From NCBI RefSeq assembly GCF_001293525.1, contig NZ_BBYR01000024.1:27839-91838 (forward strand): a stretch of DNA of 64,000 bases, written 5' to 3'. Within the stretch, counting starts at the first letter, position 1. Every line of letters begins with the position of its first letter. Shown here one piece after another: positions 51,405 through 60,800 of the stretch. Source of the DNA: Pseudideonella sakaiensis. Lineage in GTDB: Bacteria; Pseudomonadota; Gammaproteobacteria; Burkholderiales; Burkholderiaceae_C. The notes beneath the pieces were generated by a model. That model searched no databases and was not told the origin of the DNA. It saw nothing but the letters and a program-made list of their open reading frames with translations. The translations under genes and the position numbers were made by a program.

Positions 51405-52759
51405 CGCGTCGCCCCCGGGGCCGGGCCGGCGGCGGCGGCGCGCCCGCCGTCGGCGGCCTTCTGCGCCGCCTTCAGCGCCCGCGCCAGGTCCTCCTGCAGG
51501 TCGTCCGGGTCCTCCAGGCCGATCGACAGGCGGATCGTGCCCTGGGTGATGCCGGCCTGCGCCAGCGCCGCGTCGTCCATCCGGAAGTGGGTGGTCGACG
51601 CGGGGTGGATCACCAGCGAGCGGCAGTCGCCCACGTTGGCGAGGTGGGAGAAGATCTTCAGTGCCTCGATGAAGGCGCGGCCCTGGGCCCGGCTCCCCTT
51701 CAGGTCGAAGCTGAACACCGAGCCGCAGCCGCGCGGCAGCAGCCGGCGCGCGAGGGCATGGCTCGGGTGGCCGGGCAGTTCGGGGTAGCCGACGCGCGCG
51801 ACCATCGGGTGCGCGGCCAGGAACTCGACGACCCGGCGGGTGTTCTCCACGTGCCGCGCCATGCGCAGCGGCAGGGTCTCGATGCCCTGCAGGATCAGCC
51901 AGGCCGTGTGCGGGCTCATGCAGGCGCCGAAGTCGCGCAGCCCCTCGCGCCGGGCGCGCAGCAGGAAGGCGCCGACCGTGCTTTCCTCGGCGAAGACCAT
52001 GTCGTGGAAGCCGGCATAGGGCGCGGCCAGCTCGGCGAAGCGGCCGCTGCGCGCATGCGCCCGTTCCCAGTCGAAGGCACCGCCGTCGGCCAGCACCCCG
52101 CCGACCACGGTGCCATGGCCGCTCAGGAACTTGGTCGCCGAGTGGTAGACCAGGTCGGCGCCGTGCTCGAAGGGCCGCAGCAGCCAGGGCGTGCTCAGCG
52201 TCGAGTCGACCAGCAGCGGCAGGTCGTGCTCGTGGGCCAGCGCGGCCAGCGTCGGGATGTCCAGCACGTCGAGGCCGGGGTTGCCCAGGGTCTCGCCGAA
52301 CAGCAGCCGCGTCTGCGGCCGGATCGCGGCGCGCCAGCCGTCGATGTCGCCGGGACGCACGAAGCTGGTCTGGATCCCGAAACGGGCCAGCGTGTAGTGC
52401 AACAGGTTGTGCGAGCCGCCGTACAGCGCGCTGCTCGCGACGACGTGGTCCCCGGCCCCGGCCAGCGTGGCGATCGCCAGGTGCAGCGCCGCCTGCCCGC
52501 TGGCGGTCGCGATCGCGCCGATGCCGCCCTCGAGCGCCGCCACCCGCTCCTCCAGCACCGCGTTGGTCGGGTTGCTGATGCGGCTGTAGACGTGGCCCGA
52601 ACGCTCCATGTTGAACAGCGCGGCGGCGTGCTCGCTGCTGTCGAAGACGAAGCTGGTGCTGAGGTGGATCGGCACCGCGCGGGCGCCGGTGGCGGGGTCG
52701 GGTGCGGCGCCGGCGTGCAGCGCCAGCGTGTCGAATCCGGGGTCGGACGGGCCGGGCAT
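51401..52759 (-). CDS. metY: O-acetylhomoserine sulfhydrylase-like PLP enzyme (Cys/Met metabolism family)
   Basis: A fold-type I PLP enzyme of 452 residues. The PLP lysine is Lys210 in YHSATKFLSGHG, and the YSRISNPT motif near residue 58 contacts PLP. The length and the GNPGLDVLDIPTLAALAH region fit the MetY (O-acetylhomoserine plus sulfide to homocysteine) branch better than MetB or MetC, but methionine gamma-lyase cannot be excluded. The ATG at 52759 is preceded by GGGAGA. It is the first gene of a two-gene operon with the hydrolase, divergent from the CBS protein across 70 bp. Confidence 0.82.
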   Translation of the reverse strand: MPGPSDPGFDTLALHAGAAPDPATGARAVPIHLSTSFVFDSSEHAAALFNMERSGHVYSRISNPTNAVLEERVAALEGGIGAIATASGQAALHLAIATLAGAGDHVVASSALYGGSHNLLHYTLARFGIQTSFVRPGDIDGWRAAIRPQTRLLFGETLGNPGLDVLDIPTLAALAHEHDLPLLVDSTLSTPWLLRPFEHGADLVYHSATKFLSGHGTVVGGVLADGGAFDWERAHARSGRFAELAAPYAGFHDMVFAEESTVGAFLLRARREGLRDFGACMSPHTAWLILQGIETLPLRMARHVENTRRVVEFLAAHPMVARVGYPELPGHPSHALARRLLPRGCGSVFSFDLKGSRAQGRAFIEALKIFSHLANVGDCRSLVIHPASTTHFRMDDAALAQAGITQGTIRLSIGLEDPDDLQEDLARALKAAQKAADGGRAAAAGPAPGATR

Positions 52760-52798
52760 GCGGTCTCCCACGGTCTTTTTCGGCCCCGGATTGTGGGC

Positions 52799-52804
52799 TA
52801 TATT
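52799..52804 (+). promoter_or_regulatory. -10 box candidate for the CBS-pair gene
   Basis: TATATT lies 25 bases before the ATG of the CBS-pair gene in the 70-bp divergent gap. A matching -35 is weak (TTTTTC at 52776). It is the only AT-rich hexamer in that gap on this strand. Confidence 0.45.
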
Positions 52805-52829
52805 GCCTTGCAGCCACGAGGAGAAACCG

Positions 52830-53297
52830 ATGAAGGTCAGCGACATCCTGCGCGTCAAGGGCAGCACCCTGTACACCGTCGCGCCGGACCAGACCCTGCG
52901 CGACGCCGTCGACACCATGGCCGACCGCGACATCGGCTCGCTGGTCGTGATGGAGCATGGCGACCTGGTCGGCATGCTGACCTTCCGCGAGGTGATCGTG
53001 GCCATCGTGCGCAACGGCGGCGGCGTCGGCACCAGCACCATCCGCAGCGTGATGGACGACCACCCGCTGACCTGCACCCCCGACACCGAGATCGACGAGG
53101 TGCGCCGCATGATGCTGGAGCGCCATGCGCGCTACATGCCGGTGATGTCGCAGCGCACGCTGATGGGCGTGATCTCCTTCTACGACGTGGCCAAGGCCGT
53201 GGTCGACAGCCAGGACTTCGAGAACCGGATGCTGAAGGCCTACATCCGCGACTGGCCGGTCGAGGACGCCGCGCCGGCCGACACCAAGCCCGCCTGA
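52830..53297 (+). CDS. CBS domain pair protein
   Basis: A 155-residue stand-alone CBS pair (Bateman module), likely a cytoplasmic nucleotide sensor. Domain 1 covers about 8-62 (VAPDQTLRDAVDTMADRDIG, then LVGMLTFREVI) and domain 2 about 75-135 (CTPDTEIDEVRRMMLERHAR, then LMGVISFYDVAKAV). GAGGAG precedes the ATG. Its 3' end overlaps the convergent hpnE gene by 58 bases. It is divergent from the MetY-like gene. Partner protein is unknown. Confidence 0.92.
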   Translation: MKVSDILRVKGSTLYTVAPDQTLRDAVDTMADRDIGSLVVMEHGDLVGMLTFREVIVAIVRNGGGVGTSTIRSVMDDHPLTCTPDTEIDEVRRMMLERHARYMPVMSQRTLMGVISFYDVAKAVVDSQDFENRMLKAYIRDWPVEDAAPADTKPA

Positions 53298-54676
53298 TCC
53301 TGCGCCGCGGCGCGGGCCGCGGCGAGGCCGCTGCGCACCGCGCCCTCCAGCGTCGACGGGTAGGGCCCGTCCACGTGGTCGCCGGCGGCCAGCAGGCCCG
53401 GCAGGATGCGCATCGGCGGCCGCACCAGGCCGGGCGTGCACCACAGCGTCGCGCGCTTCTCGATGATCAGCCGCACCGGCCGCAGGACGGCGGCCGCCTC
53501 CGGTGCGAGCACCTCGCGCACCTGCGCCAGCGCCGCGGCCCAGCCGGCCTGCCGGTCGCGCGCGACCCACGGCGAGGCCCCGCTGACCACCAGCGCCAGC
53601 AGCCCGGTGCGGCCGTCCAGCGCCCCCAGGTCGAACAGGAACTGGCCCGGGCGCTGCTGCGCGTCGCCCGCGAGCGCGAGCATCGGCGCGCGCAGCTGCG
53701 CGCCGTCGGCGTGCAGGTAGAAGGTCATGATCGGTTCGTGCCGCAGCGCGGCGGCGCGCGCGGCCCAGTCCGGGGCCCAGGGCGCGACCAGGCGCGCGGC
53801 CTCGGTCGCGGGGGTGGCGATCAGCACCTGATCGTGCGGCAGCGCCTCGTCGTCCAGCAGCCAGCCCGGCGAGCCGCCGGCGGCCGCGCCACGCCCCGGC
53901 TGCAGGCCGTGCACGCGCCGGCCCAGCCGCAGCCGCGCGCCCTGGCCGGCCAGCCACTGCAGCGCCGGCTCGGGCAGCAGCGCGCCGAGGCGCCGGCGCG
54001 GCAGCAGCAGGTCCGAGCCGCCGGGGCCGGAGAACAGGGCGTCGCCGAGCACGCGCAGGAAGACCGCGGCGCTCGCGGCCTCGCTCGGCGTGTTCAGCGC
54101 CGCGACGCACAGCGGGTCGATCAGCTCTTGGCGCACGCGGGCGGGCAGCGCGGCCGTCAGGCGGGCGACGTCCAGGCCCGGGTCGCAGCGGAAGCCCGCC
54201 AGGCGCCAGCGCAGCGCCGCGCGCAGCAGCGCCAGCCGCTCGGCCCAGCCCCAGCCGCGGTGGGCGAGCACCGCGCGCACGAAGGCGGCCACCGGCGGCC
54301 CTGGCCGCAGCACCAGGCCCGGCCCCTCGGCCGGTACCAGCGCCAGCGGCCGGCGCAGCAGCAGGGCCTGCGGGTCCGCGCCGACGCGCTGCATCAGGTC
54401 CAGCGTCTCGCGGTAGGCGCCGATCAGGATGTGCTGGCCGTTGTCGAGGTCCGCGTCGGGGTCGTCCGGCGTGCGGGCAGTCGCGTCTTCACCGTCGGGC
54501 CCCGGTCCGAGCGGCTCGGTCGCCGCGCCGGGCACGGTGCGGGCACGGCCGCCGGCTCGGGCCGCCATCTCGTACAGCGTCACCTCGGCCCCGTGCGAGC
54601 TGGCCTCGACCGCCGCGGCCAGCCCGGCCCAGCCGGCGCCGATCACCGCCACGCGGCCCATTCCGCGCCGGTTCAC
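53240..54676 (-). CDS. hpnE: Hydroxysqualene dehydroxylase / squalene-associated FAD desaturase HpnE
   Basis: Reduces hydroxysqualene to squalene with FAD, last of three steps from farnesyl diphosphate. A 478-residue amine-oxidase-like flavoprotein: the dinucleotide motif VAVIGAGWAGLAAAVEAS is at residues 9-26, and AGDHVDGPYPSTLEGAVRSG near the C terminus is the second FAD contact. The GTG at 54676 has GGAGG eight bases upstream; ATG 54661 is also possible. It is the last gene of hpnC-hpnD-hpnE and its 3' end overlaps the convergent CBS gene by 58 bases. The C-terminal 20 residues after AARAAA are low complexity. Confidence 0.9.
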   Translation of the reverse strand: MNRRGMGRVAVIGAGWAGLAAAVEASSHGAEVTLYEMAARAGGRARTVPGAATEPLGPGPDGEDATARTPDDPDADLDNGQHILIGAYRETLDLMQRVGADPQALLLRRPLALVPAEGPGLVLRPGPPVAAFVRAVLAHRGWGWAERLALLRAALRWRLAGFRCDPGLDVARLTAALPARVRQELIDPLCVAALNTPSEAASAAVFLRVLGDALFSGPGGSDLLLPRRRLGALLPEPALQWLAGQGARLRLGRRVHGLQPGRGAAAGGSPGWLLDDEALPHDQVLIATPATEAARLVAPWAPDWAARAAALRHEPIMTFYLHADGAQLRAPMLALAGDAQQRPGQFLFDLGALDGRTGLLALVVSGASPWVARDRQAGWAAALAQVREVLAPEAAAVLRPVRLIIEKRATLWCTPGLVRPPMRILPGLLAAGDHVDGPYPSTLEGAVRSGLAAARAAAQDQAGLVSAGAASSTGQSRM

Positions 54677-54734
54677 CGGACCGCCCTCCGCGCTGCTTGC
54701 GCCGGGAGGGGCGCCCGGGAGCGGCCGGGCGCGC

Positions 54735-55601
54735 TCACCGGCCCCGCAGGTGCGTGCGGGCCGCGATCCACAGCTTGCGCAGCGGCGTCAGCGAGATGCG
54801 CTGGTGCAGCACCTGGAAGCCACCGGCCTCGATCTCGGTCAGCAGCGTGCGGTAGATGTTGGCCATCATCAGCCCCGGCTTCTGGGCCTGGCGCTCGTCG
54901 TCCGGCAGCAGCGCGAAGGCCTCGTCGTAGAGGCGGTGGGCGCGCTCGGCCTGGAAGCGCATCAGCGCCTGGAAGCGGTCGCTGTAGCCCCAGGGGGCCT
55001 GGCGCTTCAGCAGCTCGTGCGCCTTGACGTCGAACTGCTGCAGCTCGGACACCGGCAGGTAGATGCGGCCGCGCCGTGCGTCGTCGCCGACGTCGCGGAT
55101 GATGTTGGTGAGCTGCATCGCGAGGCCGAGCGTGTGCGCATAGCGCAGCGTCGCGTCGCTGCGGCGGCCGAAGATGTTCGAGGCCACCTCACCGACCACG
55201 CCGGCCACCAGGTGGCAGTAGCGCGCGAGCCCGGGGAAGTCGAGGTAGCGCGTCTGCTCCAGGTCCATCTGGCAGCCGTCGATCACCGCCGTCAGGTGGC
55301 GGGCCTCGATGCCGTGCTCCGCGGCCAGCGGCAGCAGCGCGCGCATCACGGGGTGGCTGGGCCGGCCGTCGAAGGCGGCCTGCACCTCCTGGCGCCACCA
55401 CGCGAGCTTGGTCGCGGCGAGCCCGGCGTCGCTGACCTCGTCGACCACGTCGTCGACCTCGCGGCAGAAGGCGTAGTACGCGGTGATCGCCGCGCGCCGT
55501 GGTGGCGGCAGGAACAGGAAGGCGTAGTAGAAGCTCGAGCCGCTGGACGCGGCCTTGTCCTGCACGTACTGCTGCGGGCTGCCCGCGGCGGCCTTGCTCA
55601 T
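54735..55601 (-). CDS. hpnD: Presqualene diphosphate synthase HpnD
   Basis: Condenses two farnesyl diphosphates to presqualene diphosphate. A 288-residue all-helical squalene/phytoene synthase family enzyme. The two aspartate-rich Mg-binding regions are REVDDVVDEVSD (about 47-58) and NIIRDVGDDARRGRIYLPVS (about 165-184). The gene lies between hpnC and hpnE. The assignment as HpnD rather than HpnC rests on the presence of the canonical DDVVDE and DVGDD motifs and gene order. Confidence 0.92.
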   Translation of the reverse strand: MSKAAAGSPQQYVQDKAASSGSSFYYAFLFLPPPRRAAITAYYAFCREVDDVVDEVSDAGLAATKLAWWRQEVQAAFDGRPSHPVMRALLPLAAEHGIEARHLTAVIDGCQMDLEQTRYLDFPGLARYCHLVAGVVGEVASNIFGRRSDATLRYAHTLGLAMQLTNIIRDVGDDARRGRIYLPVSELQQFDVKAHELLKRQAPWGYSDRFQALMRFQAERAHRLYDEAFALLPDDERQAQKPGLMMANIYRTLLTEIEAGGFQVLHQRISLTPLRKLWIAARTHLRGR

Positions 55602-55635
55602 CGCGGCACCCCGTGGCCCACGCGCGCGTCCGCCG

Positions 55636-56496
55636 TCATTGCAGCACCCGGGGCCCGCCGGGCCAGGGCGCGCCGGCGCGCATGCGCAGCGCGCGCCACA
55701 GCATCGGCAGCGCGTCGAACGGGCGCAGCCGCGGGCGGCGCAGCAGCGTGGCGTGGCCGCCGGCGGCGATCTTGTCGGCGATGCGCAGGCCGCCCTGCAC
55801 CACCAGGCGCAGTTCCCAGCCGGCGCGGCCGGGCACCTGGTGCACCAGCGGCGCGCCCTCGTGCATCAGCGCGCGGGCCCAGCCGAGCACGTCGGCCACC
55901 AGGCCGCGCAGCGCCGGGCTGTCCGCGCCGGCCAGCACCGCGTCCGGGTCCACGCCGTGCCGGGCGCAGTCGGCCAGCGGCAGGTAGAGCCGGCCACGCC
56001 GGGTGTCGATGCCCAGGTCCTGCCAGAAGTTGATCAGCTGCAGCGCGCTGCAGATCGCGTCCGAGCGGCGCAGCGCGGACGGGTCGTCGACGCCGTACAG
56101 GTGCAGCAGCAGGCGGCCGACCGGGTCGGCCGAGCGGCGGCAGTAGTCGAGCAGCGCGGCGCGGTCGGCGTAGCGCGTCGTGTGGGTGTCCTGCATGAAG
56201 GCGTCGAGCAGGTCGTCCAGCAGGCCCAGCGGCAGCCGGTGCCGGGCGATGACCGGGCCCAGCGCACCGAACACCGGCGCCCAGCGCGCCGAGGGCGCGG
56301 CACCGCCAGCCACCGCGTGCAGCTCGTCGCGGTAGGCGCGCAGGTCCGCGAGGCGCTGCGCGGGCGTGGCCTCGCCTTCGTCCGCCAGGTCGTCGGCGGT
56401 GCGCGCGTAGCCGTACAGCGCCACCACCGCCGGCCGCAGCGCGGGCGGGCACAGCCAGGAGGCGACCGGGAAGTTCTCGTAGTGTTCGACGCTCAC
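55636..56496 (-). CDS. hpnC: Hydroxysqualene synthase HpnC
   Basis: Converts presqualene diphosphate to hydroxysqualene. It is a 286-residue squalene synthase family protein with ARTADDLADEGEATPAQRL near residue 35 and NFWQDLGIDTRRGRLYLPL near residue 165. The GTG at 56496 gives MSVEHYENFPVASW, the usual N terminus; a GTG at 56511 is in frame and would add MDNAG. It is the first gene of the hpnCDE operon. Squalene-hopene cyclase (hpnF) is not in the window. Confidence 0.92.
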   Translation of the reverse strand: MSVEHYENFPVASWLCPPALRPAVVALYGYARTADDLADEGEATPAQRLADLRAYRDELHAVAGGAAPSARWAPVFGALGPVIARHRLPLGLLDDLLDAFMQDTHTTRYADRAALLDYCRRSADPVGRLLLHLYGVDDPSALRRSDAICSALQLINFWQDLGIDTRRGRLYLPLADCARHGVDPDAVLAGADSPALRGLVADVLGWARALMHEGAPLVHQVPGRAGWELRLVVQGGLRIADKIAAGGHATLLRRPRLRPFDALPMLWRALRMRAGAPWPGGPRVLQ

Positions 56497-56586
56497 CCCC
56501 GCATTGTCCACGCGGCGGCCCGTGGCCGCCTGTGGCGCCGGAGGCCGGGCCGGGGGCAGGGGCTGTGGCGGCGCGGCCCACCGTGA

Positions 56587-56616
56587 TTGACGCTGTCGTC
56601 GACTTCCCTCTATATT
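56587..56616 (+). promoter_or_regulatory. Promoter of the second RND efflux operon
   Basis: TTGACG (56587-56592) and TATATT (56611-56616) are 18 bases apart, 54 bases before the adaptor ATG. Among the better sigma-70 matches in this window. Confidence 0.7.
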
Positions 56617-56630
56617 ACTGACCAGTCAGT
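56617..56630 (+). promoter_or_regulatory. TetR-like operator
   Basis: ACTGACCAGTCAGT is an inverted repeat (ACTGAC, CA, GTCAGT) immediately after the -10 box, where a bound TetR/AcrR-family repressor would block transcription. The repeat resembles sites used by TetR-family efflux repressors. No such regulator gene is within the window on either side. Confidence 0.6.
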
Positions 56631-56669
56631 CAGTTAAGCCGGTGTCCAGACCGGCGTCCGAGGGCTCCC

Positions 56670-57827
56670 ATGCGTGTGATCCAGACCCTGGCCGTGGCCG
56701 CCAGCGTGGCCGCGGCCGTGCTGTCGGCCGCCTGTTCGAAGCCGGCCCCGCCGCCCGAGCCGGTGCGGGCGGTGCGCACCATCGAACTGCGTGCCGGCGA
56801 CGGCGCCCCCAGCATCGACTATGCGGCGGAGATCCGGGCCCGCACCGAGACGCGGCTGTCCTTCCGGGTCGGGGGCAAGCTGGTCGAGCGCCGCGTCGAC
56901 CTCGGCGACCGCGTGCGCGCCGGCCAGCCGGTGGCGCGCCTGGACCCGCAGGACCTGCGCCTCGGCCAGGACAACGCCCGTGCCGCGCTGGCCGCGGCCG
57001 AGGCCTCGCTGGAGCTGGCGCAGGCCGACTTCCGCCGCTACCGCGACCTGCGCGACCAGGGCTTCATCAGCTTCGCCGAGCTGGAGCGGCGCGAGACCAC
57101 GCTGAAGTCGGCCCAGGCGCAGCAGCGCCAGGCCCAGGCGCAGGCCGCGGTGCAGGCCAACCAGGCCAGCTATGCCTCGCTGGTGGCCGACGCGGCCGGC
57201 GTCGTCACCGGCATCGATGCCGAGCCCGGCGCGGTGCTGGCGGCCGGCGCCCCGGTGCTGCGGCTGGCGCTGGACGGGCCGCGCGACGTGGTGTTCGCGG
57301 TGCCGGAGGACAAGGTCGAGCAGCTGCGCCGCGCGGCGGCCCAGCCCGGCGCGCTGCAAGTGCTGCCCTGGGGCCAGGGCGCCACGCCGCTGCCGGCCAC
57401 GCTGCGCGAGATCGCGGCCGCGGCCGACCCGGTCACCCGCACCTTCCTCGCCAAGGCCGACCTCGGCGCGGCGGCGAATGCCGCGGTGCGCCTCGGGCAG
57501 ACCGCCACGGTCCGCCTGCGCCTGCCGGCCACCGGTGCGGCCCTGCGGCTGCCGCTCGCGGCGCTGAAGGAGGAGCAGGGCCGCAGCATCGTCTGGCTGG
57601 TGGACCGCGCCAGCATGACCGTGCGCGCCCAGCCGGTGCAGCTCGGCGGCGCCGACGGCAACGAGGTGATCGTGGCCTCCGGCCTGCAGCCCGGCCAGTG
57701 GGTGGTGACGGCCGGCGTGCACGTGCTGAGGCCCGGCCAGAAGGTGACGCTGTACGGTGCCGCGCCCGCCGGTGCGGCCAGCGCCGCGGCCGCCCCGGGG
57801 ACTGCCTCGTCCGGGGCCGGTCGATGA
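56670..57827 (+). CDS. RND efflux periplasmic adaptor, lipoprotein type
   Basis: A 385-residue membrane fusion protein. The signal peptide ends in a lipobox-like AVLSAAC with the lipidation cysteine at 22. The lipoyl half-motifs GKLVERRVDLGDRVRAGQPV and GIDAEPGAVLAAGAPVLRLA flank a helical hairpin rich in Ala and Gln. Its stop overlaps the pump ATG. Transcribed from the TetR-like-operator promoter. Substrate is unknown. Confidence 0.9.
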   Translation: MRVIQTLAVAASVAAAVLSAACSKPAPPPEPVRAVRTIELRAGDGAPSIDYAAEIRARTETRLSFRVGGKLVERRVDLGDRVRAGQPVARLDPQDLRLGQDNARAALAAAEASLELAQADFRRYRDLRDQGFISFAELERRETTLKSAQAQQRQAQAQAAVQANQASYASLVADAAGVVTGIDAEPGAVLAAGAPVLRLALDGPRDVVFAVPEDKVEQLRRAAAQPGALQVLPWGQGATPLPATLREIAAAADPVTRTFLAKADLGAAANAAVRLGQTATVRLRLPATGAALRLPLAALKEEQGRSIVWLVDRASMTVRAQPVQLGGADGNEVIVASGLQPGQWVVTAGVHVLRPGQKVTLYGAAPAGAASAAAAPGTASSGAGR

Positions 57828-60800
57828 GCAGCCCGGCCCACCCGTCCGCCGTGGCCGAGCCGTCGGCGCGCTTCAACGTCTCGCGCTGGGCGCTGGAGCA
57901 CCCGGCGCTGACCCGCTACCTGCTGGTGGTGCTGATGCTGCTCGGCCTGGCGGCCTACTTCCAGCTCGGCCAGGACGAAGACCCGCCGTTCACCTTCCGC
58001 GCGATGGTGATCCGCGCCTACTGGCCCGGCGCGACCGCGCAGCAGATGGCCGACCAGGTCACCGACAAGCTCGAGCGCACGCTGCAGGAGGTGCCCTATG
58101 CGGACAAGATCCGCAGCTACTCCAAGCCGGGCGAGGCGCTGATCACCTTCCAGGTGAAGGACTCCTCGCCGCCGCAGGAGGTGCCGCAGATCTGGTACAC
58201 GGTGCGCAAGAAGATCGGCGACATGCGCTCGACGCTGCCCGGCGGCGTGCTCGGCCCGTTCTACAACGACGAGTTCGGCGACGTCTACGGCACGATCTAT
58301 GCGCTGTCGGCCGACGGCTTCAGCGTCGCCGAGCTGAAGGACCACGCGGACGACGTGCGCCAGCGCCTGCTGAAGGTGAAGGACGTCAGCAAGGTCGAGA
58401 TCTTCGGCCAGCAGGACGAGAAGCTCTACGTCGAAGTCTCGCAGCGCCGGCTGGCCCAGCTCGGCATCGACTTCAACGCCGTGCTGGCCCAGCTCGGGCA
58501 GCAGAACGCGGTCGAGTCGGCCGGCCAGATCAATGCGCCGACGGACGTGGTGCAGGTGCGCGTGGCGGGCCAGTTCGACAGCCTGGAGGCGCTGCGCGCG
58601 CTGCCGATCCGGGCCAATGGCGCCAGCCTGCGGCTGGGCGACATCGCCGAGATCCGGCGCGGCCTGGTCGATCCGCCGCAGGTCAAGGTGCGGCACGACG
58701 GCCGCGAGGTGATCGCGCTCGGCGTCTCGATGGCCAAGGGCGGCGACATCATCGCGCTGGGCAAGGCGCTGCAGCAGGCCAGCGCGCAGATCCGGGCCGA
58801 CCTGCCGGTCGGCATCGAGATGCAGCAGTTCCAGGACCAGTCCCGCGTGGTCGCCCGCTCGGTCAACGAGTTCGTCGGCGTGCTCGTCGAGGCGGTGGTG
58901 ATCGTGCTGCTGGTCAGCTTCGTGTCGCTGGGCCTGCACTTCCGGCCGGGGAGCTGGCGCTTCACGCTCGACTGGCGGCCCGGGCTGGTGGTGGGCATCA
59001 CCATCCCGCTGGTGCTGTCGATCACCTTCGTGACGATGTATTACTGGGGCGTCGGCCTGCACAAGATCTCGCTCGGCTCGCTGATCATCGCGCTCGGCCT
59101 GCTGGTCGACGACGCGATCATCGCGGTCGAGATGATGGTGCGCAAGCTGGAGGAGGGCTACGACAAGCTGCGTGCCGCCACCTTCGCCTACGAGGCGACG
59201 GCCATGCCGATGCTGACCGGCACGCTGATCACCGCGGTCGGCTTCCTGCCGATCGGCCTGGCGAAGTCCACCGTCGGCGAGTACACCTTCGCGATCTTCG
59301 CGGTGACCGCGGCCGCGCTGGTGATCTCCTGGCTGGTCTCGGTCTACTTCGTGCCCTATCTTGGCACGCTGCTGCTGAAGGCGCCGGCGCATGCCGCCGC
59401 GGGGGCGGGCGAGCCGCACGAGCTGTTCGACACGCCGTTCTACACGCGCTTCCGCCGCACCGTGGACTGGTGCGTGCGGCACCGCTGGATCACGATCGGG
59501 CTGACGGTGGCGAGCCTGGCGCTCGGCGTCGCCGGCATGGGCCGGGTGCAGAACCAGTTCTTCCCGGACTCCAGCCGGCTCGAGATCCTGGTCGACCTGT
59601 GGTATCCCGAAGGCACGGCCTTCGCGGCCAACGAGGCCGTCACGCAGCGGGTCGAGGCGCGGCTGCGGCAGCTCGACGGCGTGGTCAGCGCCACCACCTG
59701 GGTCGGCAGCGGCCTGCCGCGCTTCGCGCTGACGATCGACCAGATCTTCCCGCAGAGCAACGTCAGCCAGATCGTGCTGCTGAGCCACGACCTGGCGGCC
59801 CGCGAGCGGCTGCGCACCGCGCTGCCTGCGCTGCTGGCGAGCGAGTTCCCGGAGGCCCGCACCCGCGCCAAGCTGCTGCCGAACGGGCCGCCGGTGGCCT
59901 ACCCGGTGCAGTTCCGCGTCGTCGGGCCCGATCCGGTGCAGGTGCGCGCCTTCGCCGACCAGGTGAAGGCGATCATGCGCACCAACCCCAACCTGCGCGG
60001 CGTCAACGACAACTGGAACGAGTCGATCAAGGTGCTGCGCCTGAAGGTGGACCAGGACAAGGCGCGCAGCCTGGGCGTCAGCAGCCAGGGCATCGCGCAG
60101 GCGGCGCGCACGATCAACAGCGGCACCCCCATCGGCCAGTACCGCGAGGCCGACAAGCTGATCGACATCGTGCTGCGCCAGCCGCTGGACGAGCGCGATG
60201 CACTGACCGACCTGGCCAGCGCCTACGTGCCGACGGCCTCGGGCCGCAGCATCCCGCTGAGCCAGATCGCGCAGGCGGAGTTCGGCTGGGAGCCCGGCGT
60301 GCTGTGGCGCGAGGGGCGCGACTACGCGGCCACGGTGCAGGGCGACATCGTCGACGGCCTGCAGGGCGCGACGGTGTCGGCCCAGCTCGAGCCGCTGTTC
60401 AAGCCGGTGCGCGCGGCGATGCCGCCGGGCTACCGCATCGAGGTGGCCGGTGCGGTGGAGGAGAGCAGCAAGGGCCAGGGCTCGATCGCTGCCGGCGCGC
60501 CGCTGATGCTCTTCATCATGTTCACGCTGCTGATGCTGCAGCTGCAGAGCTTCAGCCGCGCGCTGCTGGTCTTCCTCACCGGGCCGCTGGGGATCGCCGG
60601 CGTCGCCGCGGCGCTGCTGCTGCTGAACCGGCCCTTCGGCTTCGTCGCGCTGCTCGGGGTGATCGCGCTGATGGGCATGATCATGCGCAACTCGGTGATC
60701 CTGATCGACCAGATCGAGCAGGAGCGTGCCCGTGGCGTGCCGGCCTGGGACGCGATCGTCGAGTCCGCGGTGCGACGCTGCCGCCCCATCGTGCTGACCG

